59,018 nt of DNA, taken from the NCBI RefSeq assembly GCF_018595715.1, contig NZ_JAHEOJ010000018.1, forward strand, positions 1-59,018, read 5' to 3'. Numbering within the stretch: position 1 is the first letter of the stretch; each line of letters starts with the position of its first letter. Shown piece after piece: positions 47,310 to 55,402 of the stretch. The notes beneath the pieces are model-generated. The model ran no database searches and was not told where the DNA came from. It saw only the letters and a list, made by a program, of their open reading frames with translations. Position numbers and translations under genes: made by a program. The stretch is from Glaciecola sp. XM2 (GTDB lineage: Bacteria > Pseudomonadota > Gammaproteobacteria > Enterobacterales > Alteromonadaceae).

Positions 47310-47761
47310 GGAAACGTCCTTATTTACAACACTGGTGAAGTCCGGTTAGCCCTGTGCTTGCAGGTACAACACATAACGAAATCAATAATCTAGAAGAAAG
47401 TGAGCGGGTTCTCAATATTGCTAGCGTCAAAGTATCGTCATTTTTACGCTAACGGTGTTGTAAGCCCTATAACTCTCTAATATCTTTTGCTACAAACATG
47501 AGTTCGTTGATGAACAACCTTGAATCCCAATATGGGGAAATACAATCTGCCATGAGTGATAAAGCGGTCAATGCACTAAATTGCCCACAGCGGTTTAGTA
47601 GACTTGCTAAACGGCGGGAAACCGGGCACCAAACTTTATGTTAACTGTGCGCTTGATTACGCTGCTCTTAACCACAATGCAATGTGAAACACTTTGCCGT
47701 TTCATTAGGGTTGCAGTAACCTAATAGCCGCCGATATCGCGAACATAAAGGAAGCTTCATA
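47310..47761. other. 452-bp intergenic region with repeat copy R1
   Basis: Contains repeat R1 (47411-47488) and, beyond it, a 48-codon plus-strand frame at 47498-47644 (MSSLMNNLESQYGEIQSAMS...) without a ribosome site or a known family. It may be a fragment. The region marks the left edge of the repeat-bearing accessory block. Confidence 0.4.
47411..47488 (+). repeat. Dispersed repeat copy R1
   Basis: The core TTCAATATTGCTAGCGTC-type sequence (47411-47448, here starting CTCAATATTG) is followed by a partly mirrored arm ACGCTAACGGTGTTG and a tail AACTCTCTAATATCTTTT. The arms CAATATTGCTAGCGT and ACGCTAACGGTGTTG could form an imperfect hairpin (11 of 15 pairs). The tail matches the flank of R3. 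Confidence 0.7.
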
Positions 47762-48484
47762 ATGATTTTACGCCGTTTAGCAGGCGCCATCCGTCGTCAG
47801 GATTGGTTTACTGTTCTGATTGAAATCATGATAGTGGTCATCGGTGTTGTTCTTGCGTTGCAAGTACAGCAATGGGCGCAAGATCGCGCAGACAGGCAAA
47901 CAGAAGCGGCCTACTTATCTCGTCTTTATGATGAGGTGCTTGCACTACAGGCGACTCGTACACGCCTAATAGAATTTCGCGACAACGTGTATGCAAGCGC
48001 CACTTCAGCCGCTCCGGTTGTATTAGGTTTAGATGATCGAACGCTCACCAAGGAAGAATGCTTCGGTTTGGGTTATTTATCAATACTTTCCAATCCAACA
48101 AGCGATCTTGCCATTTTAAACGAACTGCAAACAACAGGGCGTTTATATTTGGTGCAGGACGAAAAGCTAAAATTATTAATTCGCAGTTATCTCTTGCAAG
48201 CCGCACGTGCACGAGACATTAACGAGGCAGTTTTTCGCAACGCTACAACTTCAGGCTTGATGCCACGCTATCCGGAATTATTAAGAATTTCCGAGAACGC
48301 ATCGCCGGAAGCAGTTGATGTCGATGCCTTTATTTGTGACACAATAAAAATGAGAAGTAATCTGGAATTTCGTAGCCGGCTTCAGTTTATGCGAGCAGGA
48401 TATAATCAACACCTTAATGCTATTCGCTCCCTTCAATCCAGCTTAAACGATCTGCGTTTAGCGCTTGAAGATGTGCTTGAATAA
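47762..48484 (+). CDS. Single-helix membrane protein, DUF6090-like (array member A)
   Basis: A 240-residue protein. A short amphipathic start (MILRRLAGAIRRQDWF) leads into a membrane helix (about 17-36, VLIEIMIVVIGVVLALQVQQW) ending in the motif QVxxWxxDR. A helical, charged C-terminal domain follows (YLSRLYDEVLALQ). The same plan recurs in the genes at 48591, 49999 and 50733. The family resembles DUF6090, whose function is unknown to me. It has a good ribosome site (AAGGAAG). First gene of the tandem array. Confidence 0.75.
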   Translation: MILRRLAGAIRRQDWFTVLIEIMIVVIGVVLALQVQQWAQDRADRQTEAAYLSRLYDEVLALQATRTRLIEFRDNVYASATSAAPVVLGLDDRTLTKEECFGLGYLSILSNPTSDLAILNELQTTGRLYLVQDEKLKLLIRSYLLQAARARDINEAVFRNATTSGLMPRYPELLRISENASPEAVDVDAFICDTIKMRSNLEFRSRLQFMRAGYNQHLNAIRSLQSSLNDLRLALEDVLE

Positions 48485-48590
48485 TCGCGGCCTGCAAGTG
48501 ATGGTTGATAGTTGCATACGAGTCATAAACATTTTTTATTAAATAACTGATATTCAACTCAGTTAAGTACTGCCAATAAGGTCAAAAATC

Positions 48591-49331
48591 ATGCTTTTAC
48601 GAAGAATAAGCCTACATATCAAAGCGCAAAATTGGACCGCAGTAGCCTTGGATTTCGTTATTGTGGTAATTGGCGTCGTCATTGGTATTCAAGTAGCCAA
48701 TTGGAATGAAGACAGGGTGGCTCATCAAGAGCGAGCTGAACAGCTAGTTGGCCTTCATGCTGAATTTGTTGAGAACGTTTCGCTATTTGAAGCCTATATA
48801 AGCAAACTCAACGAACAGGCTGATGATATTGCCAGCCTGAGAAGAATAATTGTTGAGCCTGATATTGAATTTAATGCAGTAGATGTCAACCGTATGCTTA
48901 TGAACGTAACGAGTGTTCCACCTTTTACGGTAAACAGAACCACGTTTGTTGAGATTGAGCAAAGTGGTGGGTTTCGTGAGTTGTCGAGTTCCGATTTAAG
49001 AACGCGCTTGGTAAATTGGAATAACGCTTACAAACGGCTGTTGAGAGGTGAAAGAGACACTATAGAACAACGGGATTTTAATCTTATACCGTATTTAGTG
49101 TCCGACCTTTCTTTTGGGGCAATAGCGCCGTATTTTTTATTTTTAGACGATAAAACCCCAACAGGGCCATCTCAAAACACAGCAGAGATGATAGTGGGCA
49201 ATCGCCAGTTGGATAATCTTCTGGTATTGAGGCTAGGCAATACAATGGCTTGCGCATTTTATGCTGAACAACTACTTGAAGAAACCATCAAGATTTTAGA
49301 ACAATTAGAGGCGGAAGGACTCTCGTCTTAG
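48591..49331 (+). CDS. Single-helix membrane protein, DUF6090-like (array member B)
   Basis: A 246-residue paralogue of the preceding gene. It has the start MLLRRISLHIKAQNW, a membrane helix with FVIVVIGVVIGIQVANWNEDR (about 22-42) and a long helical domain. The central segment RTTFVEIEQSGGFRELSSSDLRTRLVNW corresponds to LAILNELQTTGRLYLVQDEKL in member A, so homology extends beyond the helix. It lies 106 bp downstream of member A in the same direction. Confidence 0.75.
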   Translation: MLLRRISLHIKAQNWTAVALDFVIVVIGVVIGIQVANWNEDRVAHQERAEQLVGLHAEFVENVSLFEAYISKLNEQADDIASLRRIIVEPDIEFNAVDVNRMLMNVTSVPPFTVNRTTFVEIEQSGGFRELSSSDLRTRLVNWNNAYKRLLRGERDTIEQRDFNLIPYLVSDLSFGAIAPYFLFLDDKTPTGPSQNTAEMIVGNRQLDNLLVLRLGNTMACAFYAEQLLEETIKILEQLEAEGLSS

Positions 49332-49406
49332 TTACAAATCTAAGCAGAGGAATTAACGGGATAGTCTAAGATATTCATTAATATCAAAGCCACAGAGGAG
49401 GTTTAT

Positions 49407-49895
49407 ATGACACTGGATCAAATAGCGCAAATTGCGCAGATAGTGGGTGTGATTATCGTAGCCATAACCCTGATTTACCTGACGATTCAAATCAAACAGG
49501 GTGCTGCGCAGCTTCGTTCTGAGACTCGTCAAACGCAACTCGAAAATGACCAAACAGGTGTCTACAAATTCGTCGAGTTTCCGGAACTGGGGCGAATTTT
49601 CTCTCAAGAAGAAACGCCAACGTTTTCAGAGAAAACGCAATTATTTTTTTGGATGATTGGACAGATGCGCGCCAGAGAATATGAATGGTTGCAGTACAAG
49701 AGCGGCGTTATGGATCAAAGCTCGTGGGAAACGTACCGCGATGTGATCCATTTCGTGCTAGGAACAGATCGGGCTCGAGCCTTGTGGGGGATTTGCGCGG
49801 TTTACTTTAATCCTGAATTCGTCGAGATGGTTGAAGGCATGCTCGCAAATGTCGATACAACCGATCTGTGGGACCGATTGGCAGACATCAAATAG
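49407..49895 (+). CDS. Small membrane protein of unknown function (array member C)
   Basis: A 162-residue protein with an N-terminal helix (about 9-30, IVGVIIVAITLIYLTIQIKQ) followed by a cytosolic or periplasmic helical domain with many aromatic residues (LFFWMIGQMRAREYEWLQYKSG). The layout is the same as its neighbours but the sequence differs. A very strong ribosome site (GAGGAGG) precedes the ATG. It sits between members B and D with 75- and about 100-bp gaps. Confidence 0.7.
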   Translation: MTLDQIAQIAQIVGVIIVAITLIYLTIQIKQGAAQLRSETRQTQLENDQTGVYKFVEFPELGRIFSQEETPTFSEKTQLFFWMIGQMRAREYEWLQYKSGVMDQSSWETYRDVIHFVLGTDRARALWGICAVYFNPEFVEMVEGMLANVDTTDLWDRLADIK

Positions 49896-49998
49896 TTGGC
49901 AAGGTAGTGACAAAGCCCCTCGTTGTAAGAACAAATGGCTTCCCAAGCTTGGAATTTGAACGGGTCTAATTTATCAGCACAGCCGGAGAGTGTATTGT

Positions 49999-50733
49999 AT
50001 GAGAGAACAAAAGGTATTCAAATGGAAACGCCTCTTGGTAGAAAGTTCTGCGATAGTCGCCAGCATACTGATGGCATTTGCAATTGATGCTTGGTGGGAC
50101 AATCGAGAATCCCAAAAGAGTCTAAACATGGAGCTCACTAGTGTCCTTGACGAGCTTCGAGAAAACCAAGCACTGGTAGAATTAGAAATCGCTGTGCTAG
50201 GCAGAATCACCCTTGCAAGACAGTCATTGCTGGATGCAATGCAAGCCAGCGAGAAGGACGCCTATGTTACTGTCCCTGCCTCACTCGCCTGGCTAGGCAC
50301 AGCGCCGTCACCTACTTTAGATGCGTCATTCGGTGCGCTCGATGCTTTGGTATCGTCTGGACGCATGGCTAAAATCGATGATCCGGTACTTCGTTCAGGT
50401 CTCGCTGGAATCAAATCCGAATTTGAAGATGCATTGGACGAAGAGCTTGAAGCTAGATCGGCTTACAAAGCCTTGGCTCTGCCATTACTTATAGAGAAAA
50501 GTGATTTACGAGCCTTATATCAAGACGACGTTGAGTATATTGAACTGCTGTATTCATCTGGTGCTAAGGCAGAAATTCCGGCAAAAGGGAGTTTTGAGTA
50601 TCCAAACAGCAAGGCGATGCGCAACGCCATAGCCGAAACTAACTCTTGGTACTTAACTGCGCGCGTTGAAATGAGCATATTATTAAGCGACATTGAGGCT
50701 TTGGTCGCGCGGCTTGAGAAGGAGGTGCAGTAA
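49999..50733 (+). CDS. Single-helix membrane protein, DUF6090-like (array member D)
   Basis: About 244 residues from the ATG at 49999, with GGAGAG upstream (a GTG at 49990 is in frame but badly spaced). The helix ESSAIVASILMAFAIDAWWDNRE spans about 15-36, with AxxxWWDNR replacing the QVxxWxxDR of its relatives. A domain rich in E, L and A follows. LDASFGALDALVSSGRMAKIDDPVLR parallels the central segment of members A and B. Its stop overlaps the start of the broken fifth member (TAATG). Confidence 0.72.
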   Translation: MREQKVFKWKRLLVESSAIVASILMAFAIDAWWDNRESQKSLNMELTSVLDELRENQALVELEIAVLGRITLARQSLLDAMQASEKDAYVTVPASLAWLGTAPSPTLDASFGALDALVSSGRMAKIDDPVLRSGLAGIKSEFEDALDEELEARSAYKALALPLLIEKSDLRALYQDDVEYIELLYSSGAKAEIPAKGSFEYPNSKAMRNAIAETNSWYLTARVEMSILLSDIEALVARLEKEVQ

Positions 50734-50921
50734 TGATTAGATTTTTTAGAAAAATATGACTACGTCTCTTAAGCGAAAACAAGACCAGAAAATATCTTAA
50801 ATATACCATTGGCGAGATAGCATTAGTAATGATAGGTATTCTGTTAGCGTTGCAAGTCAATAGTGAGCTGAGGTTCAATATTGCAAGCGTCAAAGTAGCG
50901 TCATTTTTACTCTGGGAATAA
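50733..50921 (+). pseudogene. Broken DUF6090 family gene (array member E) fused to repeat R2
   Basis: A perfect ribosome site (AAGGAGGTG) and the start MIRFFRKI are followed by an in-frame TGA at 50757 where family members have Arg (CGA to TGA would be one transition). The frame continues with LRLLSENKTRKYLKYTIGEI and a helix ending LALQVN, then runs straight into repeat R2 and stops. The whole C-terminal domain is gone. So the gene is both nonsense-mutated and truncated at a repeat junction. Confidence 0.75.
50874..50910 (+). repeat. Dispersed repeat copy R2
   Basis: TTCAATATTGCAAGCGTC followed by AAAGTAGCGTCATTTTTAC. It begins exactly where the DUF6090-type reading frame of member E loses homology. 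Confidence 0.75.
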
Positions 50922-50963
50922 AGCAAGCGATATTACGCTGCGTGGGACATTAGCTCCATGAAC

Positions 50964-51288
50964 CTAGGCTGCTTCACATGCCTTTATAAGCTGGATTACG
51001 CTCTCGTGTCTTATCGCTCTCAAACCTTGATGTATTGATAATTTGGCAATAGCGCCGTTTAAAAAAGTCAATTTCACTTTTACGCCCTGCTTGTAGATCC
51101 TGATACATCGACGAGTGATGCCTTTGCGCGCGCGGAAAGATGAACGGGCTAAGCACTTTGTCTACGTATTGCTGCCCGTTTTCAGCTGGTTTGTAATTGT
51201 ATGCACTTGCAAAGGCTGCCAAGGTCTCGTCTGCCAAGCCAACAATAAGTTCTCTGGAGTGGGTGTTTTCAAGAAGTTCGCCATAGCT
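50964..51288 (-). pseudogene. Ketopantoate reductase (PanE/ApbA) C-terminal fragment with frameshift
   Basis: The conserved C-terminal signature HHSSMYQDLQAGRKSEID is clear, preceded by YGELLENTHSRELIVGLADE. Just after it, a run of six T shifts the frame. Reading with one T fewer continues the family sequence (FLNGAIAKLSIHQGL ... VIQLIKACEAA) to a stop at 50964. The NADPH-binding N-terminal half is absent; the reading frame starts abruptly next to repeat R3. A dead fragment lying between repeats R2 and R3. Confidence 0.75.
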
Positions 51289-51316
51289 TTAATTCTGGAT
51301 ATCTACAGGTTTGAAT

Positions 51317-51388
51317 CAAAATGACGCTACTTTGACGCTACTTTGACGCTTGCGCTATTGTAGTCTCAATAACTTTCTCATATCTTTT
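51317..51388 (-). repeat. Dispersed repeat copy R3 (inverted, with internal duplication)
   Basis: On the minus strand it reads CAATAGCGCAAGCGTCAAAG then TAGCGTC...CATTTT, the same core as R1, R2 and R4. The 11-bp unit GACGCTACTTT is present twice in tandem (51323-51344 on the plus strand). Its plus-strand flank AACTTTCTCATATCTTTT matches the tail of R1. Confidence 0.75.
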
Positions 51389-51430
51389 TTGATGACAAAA
51401 GCTAGCCAGCTATCAAAGGAAGATTCAATA

Positions 51431-51820
51431 ATGACACTCCACAAAAAAACCTATCGAAATGGACCTTTTAAAGATTTTATAGCACAAGGTACTCAAGTAG
51501 GAAACGTGCTTTATATGGCAGGGCAAGTAGGGATTGACGATAACGGAATAACACCAGATAGCATTGCTGAACAAACCGCCATTGCTTACTCAAATATGAA
51601 ACATGTTCTATCGCAATTTGGTGCAACTATGGAAAATATTGTTGATGAAACCTTTTTCGTCACAGATATGAATGCCTTGATGGATAACGTCGAAGCCGTA
51701 TATGGGGAAAGAGAATCTGCATACGGAAGTATGCCCGAGGTTAGCCAAACTGTTGTGCAGGTAGTTGCGCTCGTTCAGCCCGAACTACTAATTGAAATTA
51801 AATGCATTGCTCATCTGTAG
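51431..51820 (+). CDS. RidA/YjgF-YER057c-UK114 family protein
   Basis: About 129 residues from the ATG at 51431 with a GGAAG ribosome site; a longer GTG-started frame from 51350 would begin inside repeat R3. The single RidA domain is complete (FIAQGTQVGNVLYMAGQVG at the start, LIEIKCIAHL at the end). RidA deaminates reactive enamines, but the arginine of the canonical active site (VARLP in E. coli) is replaced (VVALVQP). It therefore probably belongs to a divergent Rid subgroup with another activity. It is framed by repeats R3 and R4. Confidence 0.85.
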   Translation: MTLHKKTYRNGPFKDFIAQGTQVGNVLYMAGQVGIDDNGITPDSIAEQTAIAYSNMKHVLSQFGATMENIVDETFFVTDMNALMDNVEAVYGERESAYGSMPEVSQTVVQVVALVQPELLIEIKCIAHL

Positions 51821-51860
51821 CGTTAGATAAAACAGTATGGGACAATCAAGGCTTTAGCTT

Positions 51861-51892
51861 TTCAATCGCTAGCGCCAAAGTAGCGTCATTTC
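51861..51892 (+). repeat. Dispersed repeat copy R4
   Basis: TTCAATCGCTAGCGCCAAAG followed by TAGCGTCATTT. It differs from R2 at only a few positions. The stop codon of the minus-strand regulator (51886-51888) lies inside it. Confidence 0.7.
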
Positions 51893-53985
51893 TGCTGGGG
51901 AGGCGATAACAAGTCTGGCCAGCCATATCGCTCCCACGCCGCCACTAGTCCGATCCTCTCTGCAAAGGATAGAAAATCCTGATGTAAGCGAACTTGCTTG
52001 ATTGGCTCCAAATCAGCCCAAAGCGACATCATGCAAAACATATTGGCGGGCGTGACTTGAGTGCCTAAAGTCTTAAAAACCATGCCTGAATATCCCATCC
52101 AAATTGCCGGTTGCACAATACTGGTGTCACATGGGTCGTGGAGTGTTCCGTGGAGGCGGTCAAGCACAGCGCAGTAAAGCTTTCGGTGTAGGGTTTTACC
52201 GCTACAGACACCGCGAGCAGCCACTTCCCAAAACGCGAAAAGGGCTGGGCCGCTGAGCGGTTTGGCGCCGGCTGGTGGAAACATGGTCTTATTCATTAGC
52301 TTCATAGTTTGGCGATATTCATTGATTGCGCGCTTGCGATTACCTGTTGCTGAAATAGCCACACCGAGCCACATAGATGGCAAGCCTAAGTCGACCATTC
52401 GCTGCCCTGCGTCTATGGCTAAGTCGATATTGCCCAAGTTCAGATGAGCCACTGATAGCATCGCGTAATTACGCCCATTGACTGGATCTTGATCGACCGC
52501 GGCTTGAATATAAGGCAAAGCTTCGCTGGTGCGGCCGATGTAAAGTAAAAACGAACCTAGGCGTAGTAATACATCTGGATTGTTTGGTTCTAGACGATAG
52601 GCCTCAAAAGCTAAGTCGAGTGCGCCAAGCGGATCGTTCTCTGTCCAGCGGTGAATGCCCAGCATAGACCGCGCATGACCCTGTTTTGGGTCTAACTCAA
52701 TTGCCCGCTTAGCGCATTCAGCCATTTTTTGTGATTGTCCTAGCCGGTCTAGACAAGGCGTGTAGACTGCGGTGTAAACATGCGCTTCGGCCAATGCCGT
52801 CCAGCACGCGGCGAATTTTGGGTCGATAGCAAGGGCGGCCTCAAGTAGTTCAATGGCCTTGGCCAGTACACCGTCACCAATCGCTCTTACGGTTAAGGCG
52901 CGCCCCTGCAGGTACAACGAGTATGCTTCTTTGTTTATGGTGCTGCGCCGGCGTGCTGGCGGCGGTTTAATCTGGCGTTTAAGCGCTCGCCCGAGCTCTT
53001 CGGTAAGGGTTACGGCAAGTGTTTGCTGAAGAGAAAACAGATCATCACTGTGCCCCTCAAAGCGACCAGACCAGCTCTGACAGCCGTCGCCACCATCGAG
53101 TAAAGCAGCGTGCACGATAATAGTGTTGCCTTGGCGGCGAACCGTGCCTTCAATTAGATTAGAGACCTTTAATTTGGCGGCAGTATCAATTGCGGATATG
53201 CAAGAAGCGAACTGGCGCGCTGAGCCGCGACCGGCCACCCGCAGTTGAGGAATCTGTGCTAACGTGGTGATTAGCTCTTCAAATAAACCATTGGCGAAGA
53301 GTTGCAACGATTCGTCTGATGGCTGCAAAGCAAAAGGCAATACTGCAATTCTAATTAAGGCTTCGTGTGCTTTGCTATCTTGACCTCTGAGTTGCACCGC
53401 TTCTCGTAAGCAACTGCGGGCGTAGTCGAGATCACGTGCGCTCGTCTCGGTGAATACTTTTTCAACTGATTGAAGCAACCGTGATTCACATTGAGCTCTT
53501 TTCGTATCGAGATACTCAGCAAAGTCTAGCCCTAAGTCTTGTCCGTTATCAAGCCCCTCAAGAAGTGTTTGTGTTCCGATGGTTTGCAGTTGTAAACCTG
53601 CTGACTCGTAATGGCCGCTCACCAGTGCTTTGTGCAAGTCTATCAGGTCAGAATTTACAAGCTCGGCTCGAATCGTAACCTGCTCACGACCGACTGAAAA
53701 CGGGTCGTCGCAAACCTCAGCAAGCTGCTGCTTTAACTCAAGTAAGGTCTGGCGCAGGCTAGCACGGGCTTGTGCTCTAAACTTACCCGGCCACAACAAC
53801 TGACTAATGTGTTCTCGCTCAATAGCCTCACCCGGTTGTAAACACAAAATCGCCAGCAGCGCTCGAACTCGCTTACCATTTATAACAACCTCATCGCCGT
53901 TTGCTGCCGTAACACGGAAACGACCAAATAGTTGTACTTTTATTGGCTTCCATGAGTGCATACATGAATTTGAAACAGAGTTCAT
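51886..53985 (-). CDS. SARP-like transcriptional regulator with TolB-like and TPR domains
   Basis: A 699-residue protein. The N-terminal winged helix (about 15-105; VQLFGRFRVTAANGDEVVINGKRVRALLAILCL, EREHISQLLWP) and the following BTAD-like helices resemble SARP/AfsR regulators. A TolB/FlgO-like module (about 215-335; LPFALQPSDESLQLFANGLFEELITTLA) follows. Several tetratricopeptide repeats (about 350-560) come next, with DPKFAACWTALAEAHVYTAVY and EPNNPDVLLRLGSFLLYIGR. No membrane helix. The ligand and targets are unknown. Convergent with ridA; the stop lies inside repeat R4. Confidence 0.82.
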   Translation of the reverse strand: MNSVSNSCMHSWKPIKVQLFGRFRVTAANGDEVVINGKRVRALLAILCLQPGEAIEREHISQLLWPGKFRAQARASLRQTLLELKQQLAEVCDDPFSVGREQVTIRAELVNSDLIDLHKALVSGHYESAGLQLQTIGTQTLLEGLDNGQDLGLDFAEYLDTKRAQCESRLLQSVEKVFTETSARDLDYARSCLREAVQLRGQDSKAHEALIRIAVLPFALQPSDESLQLFANGLFEELITTLAQIPQLRVAGRGSARQFASCISAIDTAAKLKVSNLIEGTVRRQGNTIIVHAALLDGGDGCQSWSGRFEGHSDDLFSLQQTLAVTLTEELGRALKRQIKPPPARRRSTINKEAYSLYLQGRALTVRAIGDGVLAKAIELLEAALAIDPKFAACWTALAEAHVYTAVYTPCLDRLGQSQKMAECAKRAIELDPKQGHARSMLGIHRWTENDPLGALDLAFEAYRLEPNNPDVLLRLGSFLLYIGRTSEALPYIQAAVDQDPVNGRNYAMLSVAHLNLGNIDLAIDAGQRMVDLGLPSMWLGVAISATGNRKRAINEYRQTMKLMNKTMFPPAGAKPLSGPALFAFWEVAARGVCSGKTLHRKLYCAVLDRLHGTLHDPCDTSIVQPAIWMGYSGMVFKTLGTQVTPANMFCMMSLWADLEPIKQVRLHQDFLSFAERIGLVAAWERYGWPDLLSPPQQK

Positions 53986-54377
53986 CGTGTTGGTGTCCAG
54001 ATACAGAGAACAAAGACCGGCATGGGTTAGTGATTACCTGACGTGATTAAGACGCAAAGCTGAGCCAATACTATGCCTACAACGCTTAAGTATAAGTCTT
54101 AATATATTCTATGTTTGATGCGTATTCAATTACCATACGGGCTGACTAAAATTACCGCTAGGAGCTACACCAATAAGATTAACTTTCAAAGAATCTCTCT
54201 ATAATTAGCGGATTTACTATTTTTGCAAGTGACAAGGGTCAAGTGATTGGTCGCAAACGCTACTTACATTTGTCGTTCAGTTATCTTGAGAGAACAATAG
54301 AAATCTATGGCGGTGGTTAAAAAGTAAACTATGGCGTTGGTTAAAAAATAAAGATACTCTCAAGCGTAGCTAAAGCG
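53986..54377. other. Intergenic region upstream of amidase gene
   Basis: 392 bp, AT-rich, with no gene. It holds the promoters of the divergent regulator and amidase genes and, near its end, a 24-nt tandem duplication (54305-54352). Confidence 0.5.
54305..54352 (+). repeat. 24-nt tandem duplication encoding two mini-ORFs
   Basis: Two copies of a 24-nt unit (CTATGGCGGTGGTTAAAAAG + TAAA and a copy with two changes) lie head to tail. Each contains a complete hexapeptide frame, MAVVKK-stop and MALVKK-stop. They sit about 110 bp upstream of the amidase start. Confidence 0.7.
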
Positions 54378-54458
54378 GTGTATCTGTTGTCTTCTTTGTA
54401 TAAGTTGTTTGCCGCAATAATGAGATTGTTTCTAAAGCCTAACTTTATGGAGAGAAAA

Positions 54459-55316
54459 ATGGCGGCATCAATTGAAGACATAAAAAAACTAGCACAAATT
54501 ACTTTAAGGGATAAAGGATTTTATAGTGGCAATATAGACGGCCTTTGGGACTCGGGTTCAAATAATGCCTATGCCGATTACATGTCGCATTTAAGCGAAG
54601 GTGGACAACAACTTGGGGAGGAGGGCGCACTTGATGAAGATGCGACCATCGGGCCTGTAAAAGGAGTAGTGGTGCTTGACCCTGGGCATGGCGGAACACA
54701 GAAGGTTGGTGGTTCATCACCTAACAATGCCACTAGTCCAAGCGGCGTTCTCGAAAAAACCATTACATTAGACATGGCTAAACTTATTCGTAAAGAGCTC
54801 AATCAGCTAGCGACGCAACGCCCTGGCTCCAATCTCAAGGTTCACCTAACTCGCACGAGTGATGAAAACATTGGTTTAGCAGATAGAGCTCGCGTCGCTA
54901 AAGCCAAAAAAGCAAATGTATTTTTAAGTATCCATTGCAATGGTTTTAATGGCGCGGTGCGTGGTACTGAAACGCTGATTATTTCCAAGCAAAATGGGAA
55001 CGTTAATGTTGAGCAAGATCGTGCTCTCGCTCAACGAATACAAACTGCCATGGTTACCACGCTAAAACGCCACGATCCAGCCGCTTTTGATCGCAAAGTA
55101 AAGGATCACCAGCGTCTTGGCGTACTCAAAGATGTGCACCTACAAAATCCTAATACCAACTCAAAAACGCGAGCATGTTTAGCTGAACTCGAATTCATTG
55201 ACGTTCCAGCAGTAGACTCGTTACTGAATACCGGGCCAACGGCAAAAACAGTTCGCAAAGACCTCGCAAGGTCAATGGCAGAAGCAATCATCGATGATTT
55301 AGAGGCGAATAATTAG
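54459..55316 (+). CDS. Zinc N-acetylmuramoyl-L-alanine amidase (Amidase_3)
   Basis: About 285 residues from the ATG at 54459, which has GGAG correctly spaced; in-frame starts at 54378 (GTG) and 54447 lack one. A short helical N-terminal region (about 1-40, KKLAQITLRDKGFYSGNIDGLWD) resembles a peptidoglycan-binding module. The catalytic domain has VVVLDPGHGG (zinc His), EKTITLDMAKLI (zinc Glu), LSIHCNGFNG (zinc His) and AELEFIDVP (catalytic Glu). There is no signal peptide, so unlike AmiB it may be cytoplasmic, phage-like or exported by another route. Confidence 0.87.
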   Translation: MAASIEDIKKLAQITLRDKGFYSGNIDGLWDSGSNNAYADYMSHLSEGGQQLGEEGALDEDATIGPVKGVVVLDPGHGGTQKVGGSSPNNATSPSGVLEKTITLDMAKLIRKELNQLATQRPGSNLKVHLTRTSDENIGLADRARVAKAKKANVFLSIHCNGFNGAVRGTETLIISKQNGNVNVEQDRALAQRIQTAMVTTLKRHDPAAFDRKVKDHQRLGVLKDVHLQNPNTNSKTRACLAELEFIDVPAVDSLLNTGPTAKTVRKDLARSMAEAIIDDLEANN

Positions 55317-55402
55317 AATAGTGGCACAACTTGTACCATTGTTAACACCATCTTATTTTTAGAGGGTATGCAAGTGACGTTGCAGTAGCTCTGTTGTGCG
55401 CT

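Noticed and set aside
47411-51892. Repeats R1-R4 as integron attC sites
   Set aside because: Some copies can fold as imperfect hairpins and lie between genes, but the conserved ends GTTRRRY/RYYYAAC are not present, the copies are not all in one orientation, and no integrase is in the window.
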